Below, one piece after another: positions 35,102 to 45,604 of a DNA stretch of 64,000 nt. The position numbers were made by a program, and so were the translations under genes. How positions within the stretch are numbered: the first letter of the stretch is position 1; every line of letters starts with the position of its first letter. The DNA is from Astropecten irregularis (lineage: Eukaryota; Echinodermata; Asteroidea; Paxillosida; Astropectinidae). The notes beneath the pieces are model-generated. The model did no database searches and was not told the DNA's origin. It saw only the letters and a list, made by a program, of their open reading frames with translations. The stretch covers positions 11,366,614-11,430,613 of the forward strand of contig OZ020258.1 in assembly GCA_963971285.1 (NCBI GenBank), in the 5' to 3' direction.

Positions 35102-35820
35102 ACAAGCAACATCATACTTTGGTTTTTATCTAAAGAAATGCAGATTCATGGGCAAAAATATCAAGGAAGATACAGTAACAGTCATCTGTGAAAGTTTCAG
35201 TCCCACACGGTGCCCGCTTTTTGATAAAACAGTGAAGAACGGCCACAGTATTTCTTAAGTCTTTTCTCTTTTATTTTTGATCTCTAAAAGATCAAAAATA
35301 ATTTTGGTCACTGGTTTGACTCTTTTCTGGACAAATGCAGCATTTCATGCAGAAAAATGTTAACGGTACGTTTCTACCACCACCATCTTTATACCCTGTA
35401 AAGGCCTTTTCACACTATCTCCTTTTCGATCCGTGTTGAAACCTACCCGGATCCACCCCGGTTCAGCCCGGCAAGTTTTTGAACCGGATCGTGGAGACGC
35501 AACATTCACACTATGTTTATGGTGAACCGGTTCATACAACACAGATCATACGTCACACGGCGCAAAATGCAGTTTGGAACCGGGTTGAGATTTTCAACCC
35601 TGCTCCCTACCAGGGTTGATTTCAATCCGGCTAGACTGTCCTACCCGGGTTGGCTCGGGGTTGAAAATGTTCAAGTGTGAAAAGGGTAGAAAAAATCTCG
35701 GGGTTCGATCCGGTTCCAACCCCGAGATTTTGGATAGTGTGAAAAGGCCTTTAGTGATAGGTAAATCTGTTTAGATTTCTGTTTCGGTATGCTACCAAAG
35801 TATGATACCGTACTACCTTT
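35102..35820 (-). mobile_element. TTAA-type MITE, subfamily A, split by a nested element
   Basis: The left part (35102-35398) follows the reverse-oriented subfamily A from CATCATACTTTGG through CACCATCTTTATACCCTG. The right part (35753-35820) resumes at GTGATAGGTAAATCTG and ends CAAAGTATGATACC...ACTACCTTTA. The two parts are separated by the 35399-35752 insertion. Confidence 0.92.
35399..35752 (+). mobile_element. MITE with GGCCTTTTCACAC ends, nested insertion
   Basis: The ends TAAAGGCCTTTTCACACTAT and ATAGTGTGAAAAGGCCTTTA are perfect inverted repeats of about 20 bp. It is collinear with 13293-13629. It sits inside the 35.1 kb A element after ACCCTG. Comparing with intact copies (CCCTGTAAGTTATACG), the flanks fit a TA or TAA/TTA target duplication, compatible with Tc1/mariner-like or PIF/Harbinger-like mobilisation. 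Confidence 0.93.
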
Positions 35821-35995
35821 ATACCCAGGCCAGGTTATCAGGGTCCGTATTTATTGCTTGCGATGTCTTTTTGTCTTAAAGGCCATACATTCCTGTGGCA
35901 ATATCAAAAGCTGGGTTTCCTTTCTTGTTTTTATTGAAATAGATTTTTAAAATAGAAAAATTGGGGTTGGTTAAACCTTGGGCCAGTCTTCACAC
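35821..35995. other. Unique sequence
   Basis: Nothing recognisable. Confidence 0.5.
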
Positions 35996-36189
35996 TACAG
36001 TGGAGTTACACCATTATAACGAACACCGCTATATACTGAACATTTGGCTATACCGAACATCATCCTTGGTTCCCACTTTCGGTGTACAATACATACCCAA
36101 TATGGTTGTTAAAGTCACTATAACAAACGACCACTATAACGGACAATATATGTGCATCCTGCTATGTTCGTTATAGCAGCTTTCCACAT
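35996..36189 (-). mobile_element. Short repeat with GTGGA/ATAACGAAC ends (GAC family)
   Basis: Begins CTACAGTGGAGTTACACCAT and contains ATAACGAACACCGCTATATA and TGGCTATACCGAACATCATC, and ends GTTCGTTATAGCAGC. It is the inverse of the 14.9 kb copy. Numerous TATAACGAAC/GTTCGTTATA half-palindromes. Confidence 0.75.
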
Positions 36190-36252
36190 AGGCGAAATTT
36201 GTGAGCATCCATATTTCATTATTTTATATAAAATAGCAGTGCCTTTCTCAAA

Positions 36253-36409
36253 GGGAGACTTCGGAGAACCGGTCTTCAAGTCAACAGCGCAGGCGCGCAC
36301 GCGCACGCAAGCGCACGCACGCGCAATACAACGTGCACATGCTCACAATTGCGCAAACATGGTTTGCGCATGCGCTGTTGACTCGAGACCGACTCTCCAA
36401 AAGTCTCCC
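36253..36409. mobile_element. GC-rich MITE with GGGAGACT ends
   Basis: The left arm is GGGAGACTTCGGAG, CCGGTCTTCAAGTCAACAGCGCA. The right arm is its inverse, GCGCTGTTGACTCGAGACCG, ending AAAGTCTCCC, giving ~40 bp inverted repeats. The interior is an alternating GCGCACGCGCACGC-type run (36292-36322), which favours Z-DNA. Relative at 27322-27439. Confidence 0.85.
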
Positions 36410-36916
36410 ATTCTTGGTCACCATCACTCACTGCCCCGTCAAGTTTCCCATGCTCATGTATTTAGTTCAGTATTGAAGATCATATAGAGCAAGGACCTTG
36501 CACTATGGTGCAAGACTCCATGACTTCTGAGATCTACATGTTTTTCAGTGAAAGTTTAATAGCCAGTAAATGGTGCATTTTAGAGATTATTATGGAGATG
36601 AAGGTTTGCGATGATCACATAGATAGTACTTAGTCTAATTTCCTTCCCTATGGTAATAATGCTGCTGTACATCAGAATGTGATTACATTGGCATAATTCT
36701 ATACAGGGGAGCATGATTAATACCAGGTTAATGTTCTCCCTTGTGATTCCATTATTCTCTTGTGATTCTCCTTCATTATTATGGTTTCCATTTTTCATGC
36801 AGATGAATATGGAGATTTGTAAGCAAAGTTTAACTAACTGGGCTAGTCTGTTGTTTCCTGTGGACCATTTGTTTGAGATGGTGGCAAGAATTAGGCCTAT
36901 TTTGAGAACCATCAAA
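36410..36916. other. Unique sequence
   Basis: No gene recognised. Frames of 71-111 codons on both strands overlap. Confidence 0.5.
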
Positions 36917-37412
36917 GTAAAATGGTGATCATCAGTTTAGAGTGGTGAGCATTGGTACAGAATGGTGATCCTTAGCATAAAGTGGTGATCCTTAGGTTAA
37001 AATGGTGATCCTTAGGATAAAATGGTGATCCTTAGGATAAAATGGTGATCCTTAGGATAAAATGGTGACCATTAAGACAAAATGGTGATCATCAGCATAA
37101 AATGGTGAACATGTTGATCATTTGTATGAAATGGTTATCACCAGCTTGTAATGGTGAGCATTACAAAATGGTGGCCGTTTGAACAGAATGGTGATAATTA
37201 GGTCAGATTGGTGATCAGCACAATATGGTGATCACCAAGATGATGGTCACATGTATAGAGTGGTGATAATCAGGTCAGAGTGGTTATAAGCACATTGTGG
37301 TGATCATCACAATGCAGTGATCATCAACATAGGATGGTGATTACCTGTATATAGAGTGGTAATAATTAGGTCAGAGTGGTGATTACCAAGATATGGTGAA
37401 TTGGTGATTATT
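36917..37412. repeat. 20-bp minisatellite (AATGGTGATCCTTAGGATAA)
   Basis: Between about 36957 and 37080 the unit AATGGTGATCCTTAGGATAA repeats with an exact 20-bp period. Outside that core the array degrades but keeps ATGGTGATCA words to ~37412. The plus strand has almost no periodic open frame, so I treat it as non-coding. Confidence 0.93.
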
Positions 37413-38737
37413 ACATGTACTATAGACCTTTCATTTGCACAGCCCATGTTTTTGCCAACCATCGTGGCGGAAACTATGGCGAGTCATCAAAGCCAGGCAT
37501 AAAAAATAACCACAATTTGAACACAACGTTTCATAAACATTGCAAGATATTGCTGACTGTAATGGAAATGACACAAGCAATTATGGTACATGTATGTAAT
37601 TTGAATGCTATGGGAATTTGGTAAAAATGTTGAAATTGGTCACGTCATCTGTCAAGAAGATGAAATGATTTGCAACATTTGGATGCCCATACCAAGTATT
37701 GTCAACCAGCATGTCAGTGTTTGTAAACAAAAGAAAGGTCTATGTATTTTCAGCACAGAATGGCTGACCTTAAAATGTTGAAACCCGTTCCCTTACGAAA
37801 CCAGTCTAGCTCCCACCTGTAAACATCTACAGCTCTTGGCAATAAACAACCTGCTTGATTAAGTAGGCTACACTCCATTTTTCTGCCAAAGAAGAAAACA
37901 AGCAAGTAGGCCCCGAGATGATTTGCAACACTTGTATCCCGCAAACACAATTTGTGGAAGCCTTTGAAGTGAGTTACCTCAATATTTACCCTGCTGCCAC
38001 TTGCTCCAAATTATTCCGGGCACGTAATTTTTTGTCCAAATTTGGTTGCCCCACTCATGGAAATTGCAATCTTTCTCATCGAGAGAGAGGGAAAAAGCAA
38101 AAAAAGAAGAAGAAAAAAGGAAAGAAGGACGTTAATGACATTGAAGCTTAGATTAAACCACCCACCTGTATGCATTTAGTACTTTGTCCCCCACCCCCTC
38201 CATAACCCCACCCCCTCACCACCCCCCTGCCAGTGGAGACAGGGTTAATCCAGGCTTGAGACAAGACCAGCAAACTAATCACTTAACCTGTTGTTGGGGG
38301 GCTGTTGGTGCAGGCCTGGGCCGATAGAGACAGTCAATTATTCTAATGAAATGTGTCCGCATTTTTTGGAAAAGCCGCTTGAGTCTCGTGAAGAAGAATC
38401 AAATCAGGGAAATTGCAATCAAGGCAGATGATGAGCCCATGCAGAGATTGTTAAGGGCTTGTTGGAATCGTGGGACAGGTTGAAAATGAAAGGCACGTCT
38501 ATACATTGGAAACAGGCTTGACGTACTGTACATGGACTTCATTTTGAAGAGGGTTATTATTCCGTGGCAATCCGAAAGAAGGCCGAAATAATGAAAAAAA
38601 TATCATATGATTTCAGTACTGTTTCCAGGGTGAAGTTAAATTGCCAGCAGAGAAAAAAACAATTGGATGGTAAATAACCAGTAATCCATTGAGCAAAGGA
38701 CACAGGTATATTTTATGCCTTGGTAGCCTGTCTATGA
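37413..38737. other. Unique sequence
   Basis: No gene recognised. A C-rich stretch (CCCCACCCCC) is at 38187-38230 and an AAAAAGAAGAAG run near 38100. Confidence 0.5.
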
Positions 38738-39081
38738 TTAAAGGGAGCATATGGGATTTGCAAAGATGTGCGTTTTGGCTGAATTTGGTACAGAAGTGAA
38801 GGTCTCAAACCTCCTTACAGACGTTGTTTCATGTACCTTTTTACACTTTGTTCATCTGGATAGCAGAAACATGGCCGAAATAATCTTGTCCCCCTTCACG
38901 GTTACACCAGGCTTTCGAAGTGCTAAAAAAACACTAAATCTTGATTTCCTTGAAAAACCCAGCATCTGATGAACCAAGATTTCCAATGGTGACTGTTTGC
39001 ACTGTTTACGAACTGTTGAGTCCATTTTCTGTCTCAAACTCAACAATTATTTTCCTTGCAAAACCTGTACGCTGCCTTTAA
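38738..39081 (-). mobile_element. TTAA-type MITE, subfamily C
   Basis: Starts TTAAAGGGAGCATATGGGAT and ends AAAACCTGTACGCTGCCTTTAA. It is the inverse of the 11.8 kb copy: ACCAAGATTTCCAATGGTGA and TTTACGAACTGTTGAGTCC. The 72- and 64-codon frames inside are incidental. Confidence 0.88.
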
Positions 39082-39919
39082 AGCAAAATTGTTACCGGTA
39101 GCATATCTTTGACTTTTATCCATGGCAATTTGAGAAAGATTTTTGCTTTTATCTCATAGTGATTGTTCTGTTTCGCGGTTTGGCTATATACTTCTTTCGT
39201 CTTCCCAGAGCTAATGCAATATTTACTGATTTTCATACTTATTTTGAGCAAGCATGGATGTCCTTTTCAATAAATTGTTGAAATTAAAAGTTCTGTCCCT
39301 CTGCTCAACCTCCAACGCAATCTACCTCAGAAAGAAATCCAGGATTATATGGCAAAAAAACTCCCTCCCGAAAATATTCTAAACCCGCTTTGTCCTCCGG
39401 CAATGTCGATCACAAACGCCCACAACATCAGTCAAGAAAACATCAGATTTTTCAGATTTTTTTTTCTTTTCTTCGTAGGTTTATTATAAGCTGTTGGTTG
39501 CCCTGGGCTCCCCGAAAATAAATAACAGTGATTTTTTTTCCCAATCCTCCCTTTCTCCAGATAATATCTGGGGTGATTTCATGCCCACCAGCGGGGCCGG
39601 GGCGGGATCCAGGGTTCCCATGCTTCATTAGACAAGTAAACCATATTAGGCCTGTGGCTTGTAATCATGGCAGTCAGCAGATTGCAGCAAAGGGTCCCCA
39701 GACCAGAAGGGGCTTCATCTTACTGTGCAAGGTAGAGGCTTTTCACTGCAGGAAGATGTACTGATTTGAAAAGAGCTTGAAAATGCATGCAAGTCTGAAT
39801 AATGACTGGACATTCTGGTTGGTATTGACCGGGCTTGGACAGTGGTTCTACTCTGGCCACTCAGGCCTGTCACGTCCACTACTGCCCTGGTTCTGCATGG
39901 CCTCGGTGTCTCCTGAACT
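39082..39919. other. Unique sequence
   Basis: No gene recognised. A patch at 39585-39625 is GC-rich. Confidence 0.5.
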
Positions 39920-40016
39920 GTTGTTATGGACAATCTCAATATCCATGTAGACTTTGCAAATAATTTTTCCACTTCAAGAAGTTGGGAGGACCATGTCAGG
40001 CCGGACTCAGTCCTAT
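39920..40016 (+). pseudogene. Possible remnant of a LINE endonuclease domain
   Basis: In one plus frame the DNA reads VVMDNLNIHVDFANNFSTSR before a stop at about 40016. This resembles the conserved (V)GD(F/L)NIHVD block of AP-type endonucleases of non-LTR retrotransposons. The preceding residues that would fit the family (leucine-rich, PELLL) lie in another frame directly upstream, implying a one-base frameshift. Only ~30 residues are recognisable and no reverse transcriptase follows, so this is a decayed fragment at best. A chance match cannot be excluded. Confidence 0.35.
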
Positions 40017-40066
40017 GAGGATCTTTCTCCAAAGCTCAACGATCCTACAATTAGGATCAAAGATAT

Positions 40067-40278
40067 ACAAGTAATTAACTGCTGCAAACTGCTCATCAGC
40101 CAAAATGACCTGAAATATATCAAATGCTTAGAGTTAGGAGGGCCTGACGCGTTTTGATCTTAGCAGGATCTTTCTCAAAGGCATATCATGCCTGCTTTGA
40201 TTCTGAGCATTATATATTTCAGGTTGTTATTTTGGTTGATGGGAAGTTTTGCAGCAGTTTATTCGGCCTACTTGTATC
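40067..40278. mobile_element. HL2 repeat with inverted ends and hammerhead-like segment
   Basis: The left arm is ACAAGTAATTAACTGCTGCA, CTCATCAGCCAAAATGA and CTGAAATAT. The right arm is the inverse: ATATTTCAGGTTGTTATTTTGG, then TTTTGCAGCAGTTTATT and CTACTTGTAT. The arms are ~60 bp. Between them, on the minus strand, lies GCCTTTGAGAAAGATCCTGC, TAAGATC, AAAAC, GCGTCAGGCC. Confidence 0.8.
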
Positions 40279-41416
40279 AATCAACCTAAAGATAGAAAGA
40301 AACATCGCTTTGAAACAAAATTCACCTTTGGCTACCAAATTCTTTAATTTGTGTTCTAACCAAGCGATGCAAAATCACAAGAAATTATAATTATAATTAT
40401 TTACGGTGTTTTAGTAGTTTTCTATTGGCTTACATTAGGGAAAAAATTGATGTAAGATTTTGAGAAACCAAATTGTAAGTATATTAAATTTGTGAAGATA
40501 AACAACATGATTGTTAAAATTCAGTCTGAAAGTTTATATATAGTTCATATTCAACTTCATACTAGCAACTTGGATTTGTCTTCTTTCCCTGAATTTTCAA
40601 ACCTTGTGGACAGGGTTATCATTTTTGCACGTTTAGGTGCAAACTGGGAAAAAGAAAAGAGGCAAAGAAATTGTTTTCATCGTGATGAGGTCGGAAACGA
40701 TTTCCTGGAGGTGAGAAGATTTGACAGAGATGATTTCTTTTATTAAATTCATGCACTTTGTTAGCTGTTCTATCCAGACAGCAAGTTGTGATTCTGGGCG
40801 ACTAAAGAGCTCTTTCCTCCACTTTCCTCCCTCTTTATCTCATCAATGTTCCATTGTTGTTCCTGTCCCGGTATTTAGCACGTTGGCTTGAACGTGTTTC
40901 GTTATGATATTTTGATTATCGCCCCCTGTATTTCACGGCAGCGAGCGCGTCACGTCGGGGGCCTTGCTGTGCTGAAGGAGATGAAACACAAACATCAGCC
41001 GGGCCATTTGCCGACCTAGATCTGCATCTTAAGTGCCCGAATTCACTTCTCTTTGTTGTCAGTCATCATAATTCAAATCCCCCCTTCTTCCCCTCTCTCT
41101 CTCTCTCACTCTCTTTCTTTCTCCCGGAATCCGTTGCACCTTGGTGAACGGAGGAAAAGGTGAAGGCGCCCTAAGAACAATGGACGGGTGTTTATCCGGA
41201 GCGGCGTGGTAATGAAACAGAGGTATCTGTACTTCCTAATAAACCTGCTGCAGGCTGTCAATAGAGGGAGACATTCAATAACTGACTGTTTAATCTTAAT
41301 GATGTCGTCGGGCCATGTCGTAACTTCCATTTTTTTTGTAATCTTCATCAAGGGTTAGGCTTAGACGTGACTTCCTCAGCACATGATCTGAATGGCCATC
41401 TCCTGTCATTTACAAC
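40279..41416. other. Unique sequence with CT tract
   Basis: No gene recognised. CT run at about 41093-41114. Bases ~40930-41040 are CpG-richer. Confidence 0.5.
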
Positions 41417-41782
41417 TTAAAGGTAGTATCATACTTTGTTAAGAATCCAAAACATAAATGTTCACAGATTTACCTATAACTTACAGGGTATGAGGATAGT
41501 GGTGGTAGAAACATACCGTTAAAATGTTTCCCCCTGAAATGGTGTATTTATCCAGAAATTTGTAAAACAACGACCAAAAATCTTTTTGATCTTTTAAAAG
41601 AACAAAAATAAAAGAGAAAAGACTTAAGAAATACTGTGCCTGTTTTTCGCTGTTTTCTCAAAAAGTAGGCACCGTATGGGACTGAAATTTTCACAGATGA
41701 CTGTTACTGTATATCTGTCTTGATTTTTTGCTAATGAATCTGGATTTCTTTGACAAAACCCAAAGTATGATATATTACCTTT
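41417..41782 (+). mobile_element. TTAA-type MITE, subfamily A
   Basis: Starts TTAAAGGTAGTATCATACTT and ends AAAGTATGATATATTACCTTTA. Internal phrases intact, with the palindrome reading GATCTTTTAAAAGAACAA (one arm mutated). Confidence 0.92.
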
Positions 41783-44418
41783 ATGCAAAAGCAAGAAACC
41801 AAGGTTGGAAATCTGTATGATATTAATAATGAGAATTAAGAAAAGGAAATCAATTTTGTATTGCCGGTTATGACCAGGCCAGGAATAGGCCTATGGGCAG
41901 AAGTGTTAATTAATTTGTCTGGAGTCATATGGTCCACAGGTGGGGAATTCCCCACGGTTTTTGTAATGTGCGTAATTGCCATGGCGATGTCAATCGTGGA
42001 ATTGGGAGGGGGAGGGCATAAGGTCAGAATGCTCTGTGGGATGGTGTGGGGGGGGGGAGGGAATGGGTATTATAAAGAAACAAGAGTTTCAGTCATTGGC
42101 TACAGGCTTCTAACAGTCGGTTTCCTGTCCGATAATTCATCCACAAATATTGGAACAGAGCCCCCTCTCACACCGATGTGGAGCCCACTGGCTGGGTATA
42201 TTCTGTGCCGCTATTAAGCAAGGCTAGAGTGCATCGTACTCAAATAGTCTAATTGAAAAGTGGAGTGACCATTGGGAAGTTACACGCAAGTACATGTAGA
42301 TACACGGACGCGCAATGCTTCCCTGGCATAAGCGAATATACCATTAATGGGAAGGATGCATTTGCCTGGGTGGTTTTTTACGTGTGGAAGGCGCGCATTT
42401 ATCCACAAAGTTGAGATTGTCGTTCAAATAGAAAATGATTGGGAATGATTGATGTAGTTTGCAGTGTTTGTCCGAGGGATGTTTGCCCAAGGCCTAGGGT
42501 CCTTTCTGATGAATGGACGGAAACTTCATTATTATCATGTACGGGATATTGTCTTTGATTCAGAAGTGTCCATTGTTTGACAAAATGCTGCACTTATAGG
42601 CCTCAATCCTGCTTGTCTGTTTTCCATAGATTCTGCCTTTATAAGATAAAGTGAATTTTTTGTGTTTATTTTGTAATCGGTTTTGTCGCTTTTTTAGCTG
42701 AGGAACCCTAAACAATTTGCAAGTGAAGACTTGATCTTTCAGACATTGATCATTATCAATCATCTGGTTGTAAGATATTGCTTTCAATTAGTACAACATG
42801 CTAAAAACAAACTGCGGTTCTCTTGCTTGGATCAGCAAAAGAAAACCTCTGTATTTGCATACACCGACAACACTGTACAGTTTTCTCATGGCAGTTTGTT
42901 TGGTATTATACCAAGTTAGTGAAGTTATACCATTATACCATAAATTTGTGTAGAAATGATGGCAATAGGTCTTAGTTTGCCTAACTATTGAACCAGCATT
43001 TGACAGAAACCTGTCGAAATCCTAATACTCAGAATTGAAAAATAATTTGGGTGATGGACTTGTGGTTTGATTACTATGCAGATTCAAACATTTTCTGTCC
43101 AATTCCGCAATTATACAGAGTATTGAAAATAATCAAGAGTATCCGGGTCAGTTTCTCATCCTTTTTTGTCTTTTTTGTTTATGTCAGACTAATTTGACCA
43201 TGATTTGTAATCCAGGAATAATATTACCGCTAATTTGACAGGGGGTCATGAAAGGTTGATGACTGCACATTCATGTCAGTAATACCGACGTACTGCAGGT
43301 TACAATGCCAGCTTGTCCTGATAGACAGTTGCCGCCGTGAAGCCAGTGTGTAGGAGCATGGAGAAATAAGACGGTAGGAGCTATGACAGTCCCTATCTAG
43401 TATTCAAGACATAGGCTATGTGCCCAGTGCCCCTCTTCAACCGTACCTCAAACTGTTTATCTAGGCTCTGTTTGGAGAGACGTCAATATTTCTCGGAGGA
43501 GTCTGTGAGTGAGAGAACGCAGCGGTGTGTCGTTGGCGTTCAGCTGAGGTCCCGACGTGATGCGAACACAGATGACCGACCACCTGACCGGGAGGGAAGC
43601 TTTCTTCTTAATAGTGTCGCGATGTTAGTAACCAAGTGGTCAGGGGACGGCTACGGTAAGGTTACGTCCGCAGCGCAGGTCGTCCAAGCGGCGCCGTACT
43701 TTCCCTCAGTACCTTTCTTCATACCTCCTCCGCCGGTCCGCCCTTGGGTCTGCGGTTCAAACCCCATCAGGGACGCTGTGTAAAATTGAGTTTGCTTGAT
43801 CACTTGGGCTTCAGTTCTGCCCCCACCAAAAGTCCTCTCAGAGGAAACTTCTCCCTCTCCTAAAAAATTGAAATTGTCTTTCCCCCCATCGTCTCTCATC
43901 GCGCGAGGTCCTGAGGGAGAACAGTGCTAACGCAATGATCAGTCTATCCGGGCACATATGGAAGATAAATATTAATCGGAAAATAGAGGCTATTCAGGAG
44001 GGAGATGCAGGCATTTGGAAACGGAATGAATCAGTGAACTTCTGTAGGTATTCGGTCATTACCACAAATTATGGCCACTCTGAAAGCTAAAGAGACTTGG
44101 GCTGAGTTTTAGGGTTTATTTTAGGGTTTGTAAATATTGTCTATCAAATACATTTTAATACTAATTTTTTTTCATGGAACTGTTGACATGGGTTGTTCTT
44201 GTTTTTGATCCATGTTGATTCATATACATGCCAGCATTTGGAGAGCCACTCGATTGTGATTTAGTTCACATTTGGCAATCCTTCGGGGGTGTTACCATGT
44301 ACTGTACTTCTACTGTTTAATTTCGTCATTTAAAAAAAATTTCTTGTTTGTATTGTGCCCTCTTTTGCTTGCCCTGAGAAATAATAAATGAAATTCAGTG
44401 GCTTGCAAAACATTTTTT
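41783..44418. other. Unique sequence with CpG-rich interval 43.4-43.9 kb
   Basis: No gene recognised. The 118- and 121-codon plus frames (41861-42217, 43418-43783) show no domain. The second crosses a CpG-richer interval with a B-box-like GGTTCAAACCCC at 43754, but no A box precedes it. A G run is at 42048-42058. Confidence 0.5.
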
Positions 44419-44562
44419 GGGCCCTCCTAACGTTTTGATCTCAAAGAGAACAAAATCCTGCTAGGATCGAAACATCAGACATCCTAAGTTTACACCATGC
44501 ATTCTATATATTTCAGTCATTATTTTTGTTGATGAGTACTTTGCAGCAGTTTATTACTTGTA
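44419..44562 (+). repeat. HL2 dispersed repeat copy
   Basis: Contains AATCCTGCTAGGATCGAAAC followed by ATCAGACATCC, then TATATTTCAGTCATTATTTT, GTTGATGAGTACTTTGCAGC and TTATTACTTGTA. This copy keeps the GAAAC that is lost in most others. The 5' core position is unrecognisable. Confidence 0.75.
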
Positions 44563-45189
44563 CAAATAATAGTGATAGATATTTGAAAATACTGATCCAA
44601 TTTAACAAAAAAACAAAGACTGGCACAATATCATTTTGTTTTTTGCTGAAAATTTGGTTGGCATTAACATGCGCACTTACATTTAATCATGGTAATCAAA
44701 TACAATACATATTTAAAGCGAAATGCATGAATACCAAAATAGTTTTGAGCACTGCAAAGATGCTATTAAATTACAGTTGAATGGGGTCATTGAACACAAT
44801 TTTCCAGGCTTATTTCTCAACAAAATTCCAATTATTTTGGATTCTATAAACAAAATAAAGATTTAGTCCATTGAGCATGAACGTAAAAAATTGCATAGGG
44901 GTACAGCGTGATCAGATGATCTGATTTGTTTTGTAAACCTTGAGTTTCTTGGTAGACAAAATAATGGGGTTTTTTCTCCTCTTGCGATATGTTGGAGCTT
45001 TATCTTTAAAAATATAAAGATGTAGGCCAACTATCCATTCTTTGTGGATGTTAAACTGATATGAACGATATCTCCTGCCAGTATTCTGAGAGTAGTGAGG
45101 TAACGGATGAAATGATTGCATAGAGTTTTAAAATATTGACAACCTTAGAAATACACAGTTTTGTGTTGTGGTCGAAACCATCGGTGCAA
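44563..45189. other. Unique AT-rich sequence
   Basis: Nothing recognisable. Confidence 0.5.
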
Positions 45190-45604
45190 CGTTACTGCCA
45201 TAACTGTAATGTTACTGCATGTGATATTACTGCAATATTACTGTGATACTACTGCAATATTACTGTGATACTACTGCAATATTACTGTGATACTACTGCA
45301 ATATTACTGTGATACTCGTACGATGTTACTGGAATATTTGATACTATGATGTGACTGTCATATTGCTGCAACAATACTATGATTTTAGTCCTTCATCACT
45401 GTTACAAATATTACAGTAATATTCCAGTAATATCACTGGAATATTACTGTAATATTACTGTGATATAGTATGATGTTACTGGAATATTTATCACTATGAT
45501 GTGAATGTCATATTGCTGCAACAATACTATGATTTTAGTCCTTCATCACTATTAGAGTACTGTAATATTACAGTAATATTCCAGTTATATTACTGGAATA
45601 TTAC
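45190..45604. repeat. Palindromic ATTACTG tandem array with 150-bp duplication
   Basis: A 22-bp unit GATACTACTGCAATATTACT(GT) repeats at 45245, 45267 and 45289. The block from GATGTTACTGGAATATTT (45322) recurs at 45472, a 150-bp direct duplication. The linking DNA is a chain of inverted words (ATTACAGTAATATTCCAGTA and CACTGGAATATTACTGTAAT), so long stretches can fold on themselves. Confidence 0.9.

Noticed and set aside
36917..37412. CRISPR-like array of regularly spaced repeats
   Set aside because: Units are contiguous 20-bp repeats without unique spacers, in eukaryotic DNA. It is a minisatellite.
39715..40032. 105-codon minus-strand open frame
   Set aside because: It is the antisense of the putative endonuclease fragment and shows no domain of its own.
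40086..40110. CTGATGAG word (minus strand) inside HL2 as a hammerhead core
   Set aside because: No GAAA or stem II hairpin follows it in register. The hairpin plus GAAAC-like segment lies elsewhere in the repeat.
43418..43783. 121-codon plus-strand frame with an ATG in a CpG-rich interval, and a tRNA-like GGTTCAAACCCC inside
   Set aside because: The protein has no known domain. No A box or acceptor stem accompanies the B-box-like word, so neither a CDS nor a tRNA is supported.
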